In this document: positions 42,683 through 63,380 of the stretch, one piece after another
How the letters are laid out: each line of letters opens with the position of its first letter
Numbering within the stretch: position 1 is the stretch's first letter
From: Syngnathus acus
Lineage: Eukaryota; Chordata; Actinopteri; Syngnathiformes; Syngnathidae
Length of the DNA: 64,000 nucleotides
Direction of reading: 5' to 3'
Assembly: GCF_901709675.1 (NCBI RefSeq)
Contig: NC_051106.1
Location: 1,276,001-1,340,000, forward strand
Notes under the pieces: model-generated
Databases searched by the model: none
The model's input: only the letters and a program-made list of their open reading frames with translations
Told to the model about the DNA's origin: nothing
Position numbers and translations under genes: made by a program

Positions 42683-44571
42683 CTCTCTCTCGTTTTAGCC
42701 ACACACTTGCAGATTTATGAACGTTCCAATAAAACAAGTTTTCGCTCTCATTTTGTTCTACTGACACAAACATGATGTATAGACACGGCAGTTCACTTTG
42801 TACTCGTTTTTATTGTTCTTATTTCTTCTTCTTGGCGGCTGCGGGCATGCCGCCGCAAGCTCAAGTGGAGCCTTTTCATGGTGCTCTGACGACACTGCTG
42901 ATATTTATGACCACTTTCATATTCAGGGCGCTCGTCTGCGTACGTGTCGGGTTCAACGTGATATTGAAATGATATTTGAAACTCTCGCTTGGCAAATATG
43001 TCACTTTGTGTGGTCAAGAGAGAAGAATGAATATGTCAAAAATAAAACTGAAAGGAACTATTTTTGCCAGACAACTAACAATGGGCCTTTTTACGATGTT
43101 ATCGATTTGTGTTTTTTCCACCAGTTGAACAATCACAGCTGCTCCTCGTTAGCTTGCACGACATTAATTACGTCGAGCCGATTGAATTAACTTTTTCGTG
43201 GAAGTCCACATTGAAATCCTTTGTGAAGTTCTGCCTGCGGGCAAAGTTAGTGCGAGACTGCGTCTGTTTTTTTGCATCGAGTCGTCGCAGCGAGGTGGCC
43301 ATTTTGTTGTCGTTGTTGTCGTGCCAGTGTTTTGGTCGTAGGTTACCGTAAACCGGAGCTCCAACTTGCCCTCCTCCCCTTATAGCGCCACCAACCAGAA
43401 TAACAAACAAAACACACGCACCAACACACACACACGCGCGCACACACGTGGTGTTAGCTCGTCTCAGCAAAGGGCTATGCGACATATATGCCCTGTTTTT
43501 CCCGTTCCTCGTTTATTTTGGGGCAAGCGGAGGCAGCTGCAGTCTGTCTGCACGCTTGTTTGCGGACGAGCGCTTTGTGCCTCCTTGGGCCTGCCGACAT
43601 GACGCCTCTCCTTCCGACCGTCACTGAGCCGTAGCGCATTTCATTCGCGTGCTACCGCAACTGTCCTTTTTGAATGTTTTGGCAAAACAAGAAAAAAAAC
43701 AATCACAGAATCCAGTCATGGCCTGGATGGCAGAGAATCCGCACACACAAAGACAAAAACCAGCGTTTCTAGTAAGGGCAGAGCTATTTTTATTTTTTTT
43801 ATATTGTGACAGGACGGAAATTCCGCTATGAAGTTAACGACTTGCGATGTTACAAAACGAATGGTACACCACCAAACAACTTCACTAGAAGTTGATATCT
43901 TGTCATCTCAATACTTTTTAGTAGTCACAACTGGATGTAGAACCTGACTGCTACTTTTGGAGGGCTGGGCTGAGTGGGGGTAAAGCTCCAAAGACCCAGA
44001 GGAGCGACTCATGCATGGGCTGTGGGGGGGGGGAGACAATGAAAAGCTTGTGGTGGTCCTCTCGGAGGCAGACTGGACGCCTTTCAGCTGCTAAATGCAG
44101 CAGCGGCGGGCGGCAGCAACACTTGTGCGGTGTTGATGGAAAAAAGGCTTTAATGTGCCTATAAAAGCGGCTTGGGTGCAGACAGCCCGCATTTAGATGG
44201 GCAACAACAACACAAGACAAGGAGCGCTCTGACTGCCTGTGCCCTTCCTTACACGACAACCTTTTCATCTGGTTAACGTTTCCAAGCTAAAAAGGCATTT
44301 TCAGTTGATATTTCACAACGTGATGAAAAAACAATTTGTGCTGCTTAGGCTTAGGCGTACTTGCATATTTCGCTTTTCTGAAAATGAAAGCCACCAAAAA
44401 CCAAGCAGCTAAACTATAAGTCCACCAATTTTGGAGCTGGTTGAATGAATTAGATTTTTATTTCAAGACTTTTGGCATGTCAAGCGCTCTAAAACTTCAG
44501 AACTGCAAATGGCAAATGTTTTGGTGCCCTTTTGGCCTCACCTTGAGACAGTGAGGCTTGATGCAATGACG

Positions 44572-44585
44572 GTTACCATGGCAAC
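44572..44585. promoter_or_regulatory. RFX X-box consensus
   Basis: GTTACCATGGCAAC is an inverted-repeat match to the RFX-family X-box (GTNRCC then GGYAAC half-sites). It lies about 7 kb upstream of fgfr3 exon 1 with no gene nearby. The motif is exact; occupancy is unknown and chance matches occur. Confidence 0.3.
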
Positions 44586-45654
44586 CAAAACGCTGCATGC
44601 TGTTCGTGCACATACAAAGCAGTCAGTCAGACGCTCACAAATTATTTTGAGATGCTGACGTGGGCGGACGCTACGACCTTAGCTCAAAACGTTTATTGGG
44701 AAATCAGGCCAAGTTTGACACTTCCTGGTTAAGAGTGAAAACGTGGCTCATCGGCTCTTAATGGGCTTGTTCAAATTTGGTAGTAGTCCGCATTTGAAGC
44801 TATAACAGCAGAGTTCCTTTTCGATTGGTGTCCCTAATGAAGAGTCCTTCGTTGGCTGGAGTGCGAAGACGCGTACAAGCTAACGCTTTGTGCGCGCTGG
44901 GCCGAGGCAACGCGACGGGCATGTTGAATTTGTCTCGCCGAGTTGAGGCTAACGATTTAACGGCAACAGCCAAGTCGCGTAAAAGCCGCCAATTAGCGGG
45001 CCGGCGCGCGCTGCTGCGGCGAGGTGATAAGTGCCGCGACGTGGCATCCGCTTAGACGGGCAGCTGTCACGGAACATTCTGAGGGGGGGGGTGAAGACAG
45101 TGGCTGTTGCGGTGTGATTTGGTGGCACGAAATGAACTCTCGTGGTGAGCTGAGCTAAGAAAACTTGAGCAGGATGTTGCATGGGTTCCTAAGTTGAAGG
45201 CCTTCTCCTGCCGGGCTCTTCTCTGCAAGCTGAGTTTGATCCTTACGTCTCTCTGGAATGCAGCAGGATGGATGAAAGAAAGGGAGGAGGATGGGGAGGG
45301 AATGTTTAGGAGGGGCGGGTCTCGCTGGGGGACGGGGTGATTCCAAGGCTATTAGCTCGCTCCCTTTCCACCTGTCACACATTGGTGACTTTATTTCCAC
45401 TGGGCTAACCCCCCCCCCCCCCAGATATCAGAGAGATCCGTCTTTAGCTAAACGACTGCAACAAGCGTCACGGCCTGACCCCCCCTTTCCACAAAAATAG
45501 CACCCCCCACGGGACCCCCGTGACCCCTCTGGCACCGCGGGGGTACCGCAGGGTGCAGAGGTCTGGCTTAGGCCGAGATGGAGACCTTCTTCTCCAAAGG
45601 AGCCTGTCATGCAGAAACCTCCAGCCCCTCCCCTCCCCTCCTGCCCCCAAAGCA

Positions 45655-45673
45655 CGCACGCACAAACACACAC

Positions 45674-45713
<40 letters not shown>

Positions 45714-45729
45714 ACAAACACACACACAG
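45655..45729. repeat. (CA)n-type microsatellite
   Basis: GCACGCACGCACAAACACAC leading into a CA tract with CG and TA interruptions. Confidence 0.9.
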
Positions 45730-45927
45730 CTGCGACAAAGCCTAGGCAGGATTAGCCAGCCTTTGTTGGCACAACACAAATTACAAGTCTTTTCGCGCAC
45801 ACCTCCGTGTGTGTGTTTGTGCGCGTGTGTGTGTGCACTCGTGGGATTTTATTTCACGTTTGATAAGAGTGTATAGGATTCCATGTGAAAGTGTGTGCGT
45901 GTTCATGTGGGCTAAAACGAGAGAGAG

Positions 45928-45983
45928 GAGTGTGTGTGCGTGCGTGCGTGCGTGCGTGCGTGCGTGTGTGTCTGTGTGTGTGA
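45928..45983. repeat. (TG)n/(TGCG)n microsatellite
   Basis: GTGTGTGTGCGTGCGTGCGT continuing to TGTGTGTGTG. The left flank, CTAAAACGAGAGAGAGGAG, is the inverted counterpart of the right flank of the CA tract at 42590-42680. Confidence 0.9.
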
Positions 45984-47895
45984 TTAAGAGGTTCAAGCGT
46001 GACAGAAGAAGGCTCTGGTGTAAAATGTTGAGGAGGAGCAACTTGTCAGCCGGCGACGTCTCTCTTACGGCCAAAGTCATTCCCTGCGTGAAATTTCCTG
46101 CCGCTGGTTTGAACCTTTTTGCAAAACAAGAAAAAAAAATTTTTGGGCCAAGTATCTCTTCTTGTGACAGTGTGCTGAAGTGACGTCGGCTAACAAGCTG
46201 TTTTGCGAAAATGTTCAAATATTACTTATGGCAAGTTCAAATATGACTTTAGCTAACGTTTTGCTAGCTGTTGGCCCGTCGCATTTTGCAGGCCCAATGG
46301 ACACTTTTGCCCCGACAGTAACTCAACTTTGTTGCAGAAACTTGACAAGTCGTTAACACGTAATTTTATTTTCAGTTTACCACAGTGTGTTGAATAACGT
46401 CAACGTCATCGATGTATCGACTTTGACCCGACGTTCCTCACACGGCATCTGCGAGAAAAATTGCTCGTGGCGCGACACCTAGCAAGAAACACGTCGGCAA
46501 GCGATTCGCTCGTCTTGAACAGAAACGCAGCGACAACGTAATACAAAAACACGTACGCCTCTTTGGGTGACAATGCACTTTGATTGACAGCTCGCCATCC
46601 AACGAGCGGTCCGACTGGCCTGGCCGGTTGCTCCTGAGCACGCTCCAGTGAGAAATCTCTTCCCCCGCACACTTTGCATGCTCGAGAGCCTCTGAGGGCG
46701 CGCACACACCTGTTCCATCCTCATGCCGATACACACACACGTGCACACACATGCACACCTGCACACACAGACAGACACCTCCCCCGCCCCGAGGGAGTAG
46801 CTGATGAGCAGATGAACAATGAATCTTTTCACCGAGTTAAAAATTAAACACGTGAGAGTTCATTGGCAAGTCAAACCTTCAAACAGGTTGAAACACAGAA
46901 AGAGCCGCAAACGACGAGCCAGCTTTTAAATGATTAGCGACGAGCCTCACGCTTGCTTGCGCGTGTGCCCGTCGCACAGAAGCTAAACTGAAGTCCTGTC
47001 GTTAGTAGCTTAGCATTAGCATTTTGGTTAGCGGGCAAAAGCATCGCAAAAGCGCAACAAGATGGAGGTTAGCGCCAGGAGCTAATGAGACGCTAACGCC
47101 AAAGAGGCGTTTAGAAGCGTTCAGGCGTGCACATTAGCGCAACGTCTGGTTAAGCGGCGGGCCAGAGGAGACCCGGCGGGCTCACTTTCCTCCACACGGC
47201 AATTTAGCAGATTGCTACTTGGAGAACGTCCACCACGAGCTGCGCTTGGACGCCTTCCATTTGGAGCTTCGGCGCAAAGCCGGAGCAACCAAACAAGTCA
47301 TTCACTTCTCATTTTGGGCTCTTTGGTGGAAAATAAATCAAAGTCTCGAGGCACGAAAACAGCATTAGCCAAGCGACAAGCATAATGAAAGATCAATTTA
47401 GTGCAAATAGATGCCATTCCCAACAATGACGATCACTTCCGATACGATTCAATCCGATCTGCGATTCAATGACATCCCCGTCTGGGATGCAAAATTGTCT
47501 TCCTGCGTATACACTGGCCGCGTGTTCTTCCGGCCCTGGCACGCTCCCGCCGGCTCGGGATCGGTCGCCAACGCCGACGTCTGTTTGGAAGTGGAGGTGT
47601 CAAAGTGGACAAAAGCGGCCTTCAGCTGTGTTTGTTTGTTGTGCTCACCACACACGCACGTACGCACAAACAGCAACAAGAGAAAGCGGGGAGATGAGAG
47701 CCACTCTCGGATGCTTCGCAAGTCAACGTGTCTTTGATATGAGCCACGTGACAAGAACAACAGTTGCGGCAATGTTGAGAAGAAACCAAAAGCGGCGGGA
47801 AAAAGTTGATAGCAATTGATAGCAGGCTACTTCCTGCATCACAGAGCACAACGTCCAATTACGTTGTAGCGTTTTAAGCATTGGCAAAACGGTAA

Positions 47896-49537
47896 TGTCA
47901 CGTTTCGTCCCCGGTTGTTTTATTATAGTGCATATAGAGGCTTTGCAGTCACGTGTTTTATCACGTGTTTTGTGTTGCCGCCATCTTGGCGGTCAACTCG
48001 TCAGCTCTTCCTACGTGTTTGTATAGATTGTTTGATTTCTCTGCGCTACATTTTCACCGATTTCATCCGAATTATGGCTGATTTTGCTATCCAACGAAGT
48101 TGGGCATTTGGATGAAGAATCCAAGAAACGTTACAGAGAGAAGTTGAACCTTGTTGGCACAAGGATCCGTACCTTTATACCGAGAAGCATGCTAAAATCG
48201 CCTCCCGAGCATTTTGCAAACAGCCGACCTGCCTGAACTCTCATATCCAGATATTTATAATTACCTCCGTCGATTTGTTTTGTAATGGCATTTCATAACT
48301 TGACATATTAAAAAACTGAATAGAGTGAAATCATTCAGATACTGTACCTGTCTGTTCAAGTTGCTACCATTTTTATTTTTTGTTTATTTTGCATGATGCC
48401 ACATCTGATTGGCTTGAAAACTTAACCAATAAAAATTTTAACCTTGTGCCAATGGCTTGAAAACTTTACCAATGTAGATTTTACCTTGTGCCAAATGAAG
48501 TAACAAAAACCCTCTTGTTAAAAAATGCTACATTAAAAAAAAAATTGTTTCACAAGGTTCATAATAATTTTTGGGGAAATTTCCTAATGCATTCACTCGA
48601 GAATTAATTGTTCAATTCCAATATGAAGTTCAATATTTACATTGATAACGTTTTCAAGCCAATCAGATGAAGCATCATGAAAAAAATAAACACAAAATAA
48701 AACGGGGGGTGAACTGAAGAAATCATTCCCATTCCCTGCCTTGCTGCTCTTGCTGCCTTTCTAAAAATGCACCCAGCATTTTCAACAATCATATTTGTAT
48801 CATCCCATATTGTATTATTTCACATTTTGTGAAACAAATCAGGGGTGAATAGTTTGTTTACACACCTGATATGAAGTCCTCATTGCATATCCTTGTGTAA
48901 ATCGTAGGTTTCCATCGTTCACGACGAATATCCGCGATCCTTTATCACGTTTTTTCATGTTTCGCCGGAAATCTATAGAAGCTAAGATTTGGCTTATCGC
49001 CTCGTCTATTGCTACATCCAACAGCACAGCAGGTATCCGGCATTTTTAAGCTCAAATAGCAGCAGATATAACAAGAAAGCGTGTGTGAGTCGTTGACCGG
49101 CACTGAAAAGTTGACCGCCAAGATGGCCGCCAAGCTAATGTGGGTAGCTTGATGACGTCAGCTGCAAAGCCTCTATAGTCATAGTTTCTGTCCGTGTGCC
49201 TGCATGCTTGCCCCTCCCCCCCTGTGTGCTCATGATCAGTGTGATCATTCTCACCTGCCTCTCGTTACCTGTCGCGTATTTAAGTCCTGTCTGCGTGTCA
49301 CAACCTTGTCGGATTATTTCTTGTCTCTCGTCGTTCGTGTCTTTCTGTTTTTCCCTCAGTCGTTTTCCGTTTACCGTCCCTGTCGGTCAGTCAGTCCTGT
49401 TGTGTTTTGTGATGATGTTAAATTAGTTTGCCAGTTCCTGTCTGTTTCCCTTCATGCTCCATTCCAATTCCCTTTTCCCTAAATAAACCCTGGTCCAAGC
49501 TGCATTTGGTTGCCCTGCTCCATTCCGATCCATGACA
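47896..49537 (+). mobile_element. solo LTR (Ty3/gypsy-like), interrupted by a THAP transposon
   Basis: The LTR begins TGTCACGTTTCG and ends CATGACA. It is flanked by 5-base duplications GGTAA at 47891-47895 and 49538-49542. The right portion holds GCGTATTTAAGTCCTG (promoter-like) and AATAAACCCTGG (poly(A) signal), typical of fish gypsy-type LTRs. No internal gag-pol is present, so it is a solo LTR left by recombination. The first 39 bases are separated from the rest by the element at 47935-49175. Only the family is tentative. Confidence 0.75.
47935..49175 (-). mobile_element. THAP-domain DNA transposon remnant (P-element-like), 1.24 kb
   Basis: Terminal inverted repeats TAGAGGCTTTGCAG and CTGCAAAGCCTCTA are flanked by TAGTGCATA on the left and TAGTCATA on the right, an 8-bp duplication with one added base. 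Subterminal GCCGCCATCTTGGCGGTCAA is inverted at the far end. On the minus strand at about 49045-48955 a frame encodes the start of a THAP zinc finger (MPDTCCAVGCSNRRGDKPN, then FYRFPAKHEK). It breaks soon after, and the catalytic part is missing. A plus-strand fragment at about 48100 reads LDEESKKRYREKL. Confidence 0.75.
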
Positions 49538-49542
49538 GGTAA

Positions 49543-51420
49543 TGTTGTTACGTAAATGGCATCAGCCCGACCATTTGGATTCATAGGGGTGGCCAAGCAA
49601 CAGCAAAACCTCCAACAAAATGTTAACATGTTAGCTCGCACGTGTGCTTGAATTCAGTCCTCTTTGCTTGCTGACTGTATGCGAAGTATGCTAGCGTCTT
49701 TTAAGAGCAGGCTGGAAAATTGCAGCAATTCCCCAAAGGCAGCGTGAGCGTGGGCCTGTAATCTATTATCTATTATCACTCGGCACGCGTCAGCCTCAGC
49801 TTCGCACTTGTCATTTTCTTCTCCCAGAAACAAGAAGAAAGGGAGGAGGCAGATGAAAGGCCATTTCTGCCCCTTTTTCATGTAAACGCTATTTTTAGAC
49901 ACTTTCATGAGCTTCTCCTCGTTGGCCACATGAAACGCTGAGGAGCTCGCTGCTGATTCGTGTGTGACTGTGTGTGTGTTTTATCCACTGCATGTCTATG
50001 ACAAATGAAATGCATTATTATTATTAATGGGTGCAGGTGAGTGGGCATGTTTGTATGTGAGACTGAAAGAGAATGAAGAGCTTTATGCATATTGTCTTGG
50101 AAAAGGTCCATTTGTTTATCACATTGGATGTGATGGGATGAGGCACCTAATGAAGTGTCCAGCAAGTGTATCATGTGTGCATGTGGTTAGATCACCAAAT
50201 GATTCCCGAGCGCGGCACCGCTGCTGCTCACTGCTCCCCTCTCCCCCAGGGGATGAATCAAAATCACACGGGGATGGGTTAAATGCAGAGGACAAATTTC
50301 ACCACACCCAGATGTGTGTGACGATCATTGGGACTTTAACTTTAACTTTTTTAACTTTAACAAGCACAGCATCGGTGTCTTCCTTGTTATTTACACTTGT
50401 CACAAATCACGGCAATCGGCGGCCCTGTGAGTTACGGCGGCGTCGGCACACTCCTTGTGGCCCGAGGGGGTCGGCCGAGCCACTTTACGGCGCCATAAAG
50501 CGTTTGTCTCAAAACATTGCCGTGCCCTTTTACTGCCTGCGCCAATTAGGCCTGCAGGTTAGCGACTGTTGAACGGACCTCAAACATCATTGACTGGATA
50601 TGTTAGCTTGGTAGCTTCACAGTCGCTTCTGTTATCTACCGGAATCCGGTTTTATTTTCGGTAGGGCCCTACTTCCTGTTTGGGGGTCATTGTTAGGACC
50701 TCAGAAACAACGGTAACGTCTGTAACTAGTGTGAGCCCAAGTTTTGCTTTTAGCTATGTTGCCAAGTTTTATTTTGGTTGGATTCTACTTCTTGTTTTAG
50801 TTCCTTTACCAAGACCTGCGGCTGGTGGTGTCAACGAAGCAACTTTTGTGAACAACTTTGATTTGGTTGTTCAGCAACACTCAGTTTAACATTATGTATA
50901 TGGAGTAAGTTACTTGATAAAAACGTTACTATAAAAATGCAATAAAATAAAACCTTATTATTGTACACAAATAAAACGTAGAACAATCATAGTGTAGTAA
51001 AATTGAATTGTGTGAAAATAAGAGCTTCCAATAGTTTTACAACAATAAAAACGAATACGTATTATATGTAAAATTCTTTGTAAACGACATGATATAGGTA
51101 TGAGGGAATTACAAAATACAAATAGTGATGCAAAAAATGGCAAAAAAAAAACAACACATTGCAGTGTGCAATAAAGTAGAATTAGTAATGCAAGAGTGGT
51201 GTCCAGTGGCATTGTGTCAAAATAAGACATGTTCACTACAGAGCTAACAGTTTTGTGGACAATCTAACAAAATATAATGCAGTAATACCGTACGTCTATC
51301 GTTGATATTATGTAGTAAAAAACATTAATTCTGTATCCGTTTTTTTTATTTGCACCTCATGAAACGGATTTCCACGTTGTGTGCTCTTATTGTGAAATGC
51401 AAAACAGAATCCATCTGTGT
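49543..51420. other. upstream flank of fgfr3
   Basis: No protein gene is supported. One SINE copy (50188-50365) is present. 50890-51340 is AT-rich unique sequence. Immediately before 51420 the base composition rises toward the fgfr3 promoter. Confidence 0.5.
50188..50365 (-). mobile_element. fish SINE copy with (CTTTAA)-type edge
   Basis: The sequence contains GATCACCAAATGATTCCCG, TCCCCCAGGGGATGAATC and TGACGATCATTGGGACTTTA, and ends in repeated ACTTTAACTTTAAC. The same sequence in reverse orientation lies inside copy A (about 6410-6560). Only the family resemblance is claimed. Confidence 0.75.
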
Positions 51421-51816
51421 CAGCTCCGCTAGCTTCGCGGCTAAGTCATCTATGCCTCACCTCCGCCCTCCGCTCTGCATCTCACTTCCTCGCGCGGAGG
51501 CTCCCGTGCTAGGCCAGTCTCAGCGAGTCCTTCCGAGCGTATGGAGCCGAGCGCGACGCGGCTGTCGGCGGCCACCGAGACGGCATGAGGGCGGCCGCCT
51601 GCCTCGCACTTTCTCGACCGCAGCGCGCCGAGCACCGGACCTCCCCGGCACCGCCACAAAACAACGAACGAGTTTGACTTTTAAATCGTTTTTCCACCCT
51701 CGCACTTGTGAAGGATTTCTTATCTAAGAAAAAAATCAAAAGAAGCACTTTTTGGAGGGAGAGTTTGACTGTGGAATTATCGCGTACACTTTGCTGCCTG
51801 CACGGATAAACATTGG
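51421..51816 (+). promoter_or_regulatory. fgfr3: fgfr3 promoter and non-coding exon 1 (approximate)
   Basis: A CpG-rich, GC-rich block (51440-51660) is followed by a consensus donor (ATTGG then GTGAGT) at about 51816/51817. FGFR genes start with a non-coding exon separated by a long intron from the signal-peptide exon, as seen here. The start site is not determinable. Confidence 0.5.
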
Positions 51817-54739
51817 GTGAGTTTGTATACGTTTAATACCAGTTTGATTATGATTCGTGTTTACCTGTGGAAATGGAAATCGGCTCACTTCCTTGGACGG
51901 CGCAGTCAAACAGGTTGACTCCAATGTGTGTGCGCGCGCGCGCGTGAGTGCAGTAAGGTATTTAAAAAAAAAACGATATATTTGGCCCTTGTGGTCCCAC
52001 ATCATTAAATGTGTATATATTTTTTTAATTAATATAATTTGAAACGGTGTCCTGCATCATTATGTATGCAGTTCTTGAATTAAAAATTTATATGGTCGTC
52101 CGAAATGATGTTTGCACTCAACATTTTTTTGGCATAAATCGCTGCTGTGCTTTTCCATTCTTTCAGGCATATTTGTCAAACCTCGTCTTGTTGACATATA
52201 GGTGGGATGCATCATTCTTCACCATATTTCTCATGTTTTTAATTTCAACAATATGCAAAGTCGATGATAGCAGACTTCTCGCACTCATCCGCCTTCATGT
52301 TGACTCACTTTGATGGTCAGGCTGAGGAGAACGATGAATAATTTAAATGGGGGGAAAACGTGCGAAATATGAATTCATCATCATCTGTGTTTTTAGTTTG
52401 AACAAGTGGCGTGTCTAAATGCGGCCTGTGAAGTTCCTCCGCTGGATTCGGGTTTGAGTGATGAAATGATATCTGAACAAAGTGCAACCTGCAAAAGCTC
52501 AAAGTGTGGTTGGCCGGGCAAGAAACATGGCAATCATACCATTTGACACTTTGTGGGTCACACCTGAGTCCAACTGGACCTGCTTGAGTTCCTGCTTGAT
52601 GCATGTGAAATTATGCAATTTGCAGAACGCCTCAAGTCAGCTTCCCTCAGCCAATACTTTTGATAATACGATTGAGGGCTGAGGTGCAGCATTTCCATGT
52701 TGTGTTTGCAATATTTGCTTCACATCTTGCGTTGTGATTTGTGCCGTGACTGTCAAAAAGCACTTTTCAGATAAACAGACAGTTGTTTGTCACTTTCTTG
52801 ACATATTATTATTATATATAAATATTATTTTGTTGTGATATAACTGTTTGAATTGTTTTTTTAATTAAATGTTTTTATACATCAGTTATTTAATATATTT
52901 AATCTAAGCTTGGAATTTGGCACCAGCCGCTCTAGAATTAATTTGTATCAGTAAACTTACATTCTTTTGCTGTTTTTTTAAAACCTTTTTTTGTGTAAAT
53001 TTTTACATTTTAACATTGTATTATTTTTATTTTTCGCATCATGGCCTGGCTCTTTGATTAATTTTTGTACTTTTTATCCTTTTCATTTGTGTCAAACAAG
53101 CTGTTTGACATGATTAATTTTTGACATTTGCACCGTATTGCTCAGTGTAAACATTTCAACACACATTTAATCATATATGTGATCTATTATGTATAATTAT
53201 GGCGATGATAGCGCAGCCTGACACGCAGCTACCCGACCTGATCTCGTTTGCACATTCTTGGACATTTTTGCTGCGTTCCGGCGTGTCACTTTTGAATTTT
53301 TTATAAAATTGAGCTGACAAGTGTCTCCCCCACCCCACCATCTCCACTCTCGTCTGTCAGCTGATCGCTATCTTCTTCGCCCCAGGGTGTGTTTGATTGA
53401 TCGGCAGTCAGCAGGAGGATGGAGAGGGAACGTGACGGCCAGCAGGAGGCGCACCCGCCGCTCCGTCACTCACGAGATGGAGGCGTTATTTGCCGCCTTT
53501 CGTGCTAGGAAAACATTAGCATGGCAAACACGTCAGGAAGCGCTCGCACGTCCACTCGTGCCTCTGTCGCCACATGAAAGCGTTTGAGGTGGCGTTGCGC
53601 TTTGGCTGCAAAGAAAGCTCAAGAGCGAGCACTCATTGCTCCTTTAAGCACTGCAGATCTGTCAAAAATAGTCAGACAGGGACAATTATTCTCGCTAGCA
53701 CTTTTCTATTCACTACGCACTCATTGATGCTGATAGCAAGTACCGATACCACTTGTACCGATACCACTTGTACCTCAAATGTGAAAGGGCTGCACCATAG
53801 TACTGTACTGGCAAGGAAGACTTCTTCTATGTCCAATCATTAGCTTGTTGCTAGCTGGCGCAGCGCAACAACTACGTAGCTTCAAGCTTGCTTGGAGCGT
53901 GAGTGTGCGTGCATCTGGCCCAATGAATCATTTTTGGGACCCTCTCAAACCACCTGAATGAACGTACAAATTTTGGATTCTGAGATTTGCTGTCCGCTGT
54001 GAAATTTTGAAACTGCGATTCAAAACGGCTTATTTGGAGCCTTGAGCAATCTGTGAGGCAGACATGCTAAGTACCACTCTGCCTCGTTTCCTTTGATACT
54101 GTTCAAAATCAACATTATAGTCCTGTTAGAGTTTCTGCTGACGCGTAGCGTCAAGTCCACTAAAAAGCTTTGCGCGTCTTCGTGTGTGGTCGCCGCGGAA
54201 ACCGTCCTTGGCAGCGGTCGGGCCCTTCGACGCCGCCCGTTTGTTTACACGGCGGCAAGCCTGATGCGAAAGGCGTCGCTGTCAGCGTATTAGCGTCTGC
54301 GTGGCGTTATCGTCCTGCCCGCTTGCTACCGAGCAAGCGGCGTGTGCGCGTGTGGCGGGGGGAAGGCAAAGAAAAGCAGCAGTGTTAACACAACACAACC
54401 TCTCTGTGGACGCACAATACGCGCCTGTGTGAGCGAGCCAACACCACTCGCCGGGTAACCTTTGTGCGTGCGTGTGAGCGGCGCTCGGCGTCTTGCAGAC
54501 GAGGTTACTCCCGGGCTATGTACACAACTAGACGGGTATGGAAGAAAAAACAGTGGAACACCACTAAGGTTGCCCAATGCAGAATTCAAGCAGAAGCTCT
54601 CTGGAAAAATACGCCGCCAAGGTCGCGCAGAATGCCGGCCGGCAAAGATGTCTTTGTTGCCTTTAACAACTCGTCTCTTGTCGCCATCGCTTGAGTCGCC
54701 GCTCCAATGTGACCCGTCCGTCGTCTCTTTGTCTTGCAG
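51817..54739 (+). other. fgfr3: fgfr3 intron 1
   Basis: Mostly AT-rich (52790-53310) with no coding exon. A 17-base direct duplication (GTACCGATACCACTTGTAC) is at about 53744-53777. A pyrimidine tract and TCTTGCAG at 54732-54739 form the acceptor. Confidence 0.5.
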
Positions 54740-54824
54740 GTGGGCTCCGGGGACGCCATGCAATCTTTGGGTGGCACCTGAGCCGGCGCGGGGCCTCGCT
54801 TTCCTGTGGCTTCGCCTCACCGGG

Positions 54825-63380
<8,556 letters not shown>

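Larger units (their letters stand above)
41866..47895. other. letm1-fgfr3 intergenic DNA, right part
   Basis: No protein gene is supported. It contains three CA-rich microsatellite blocks, listed separately, a perfect RFX X-box (44572-44585), and GC-rich patches with TAATT cores. Open frames here are mainly CA/TG translations. Confidence 0.5.

Noticed and set aside
42590-45983. Regular CA/GT spacing considered as a CRISPR-like array
   Set aside because: Simple microsatellites without spacer-repeat structure, in a vertebrate genome.
47411-47819. Two overlapping plus-strand frames of about 110 codons
   Set aside because: No splice context, no domain, overlapping alternative frames of similar length; likely chance in GC-rich DNA.
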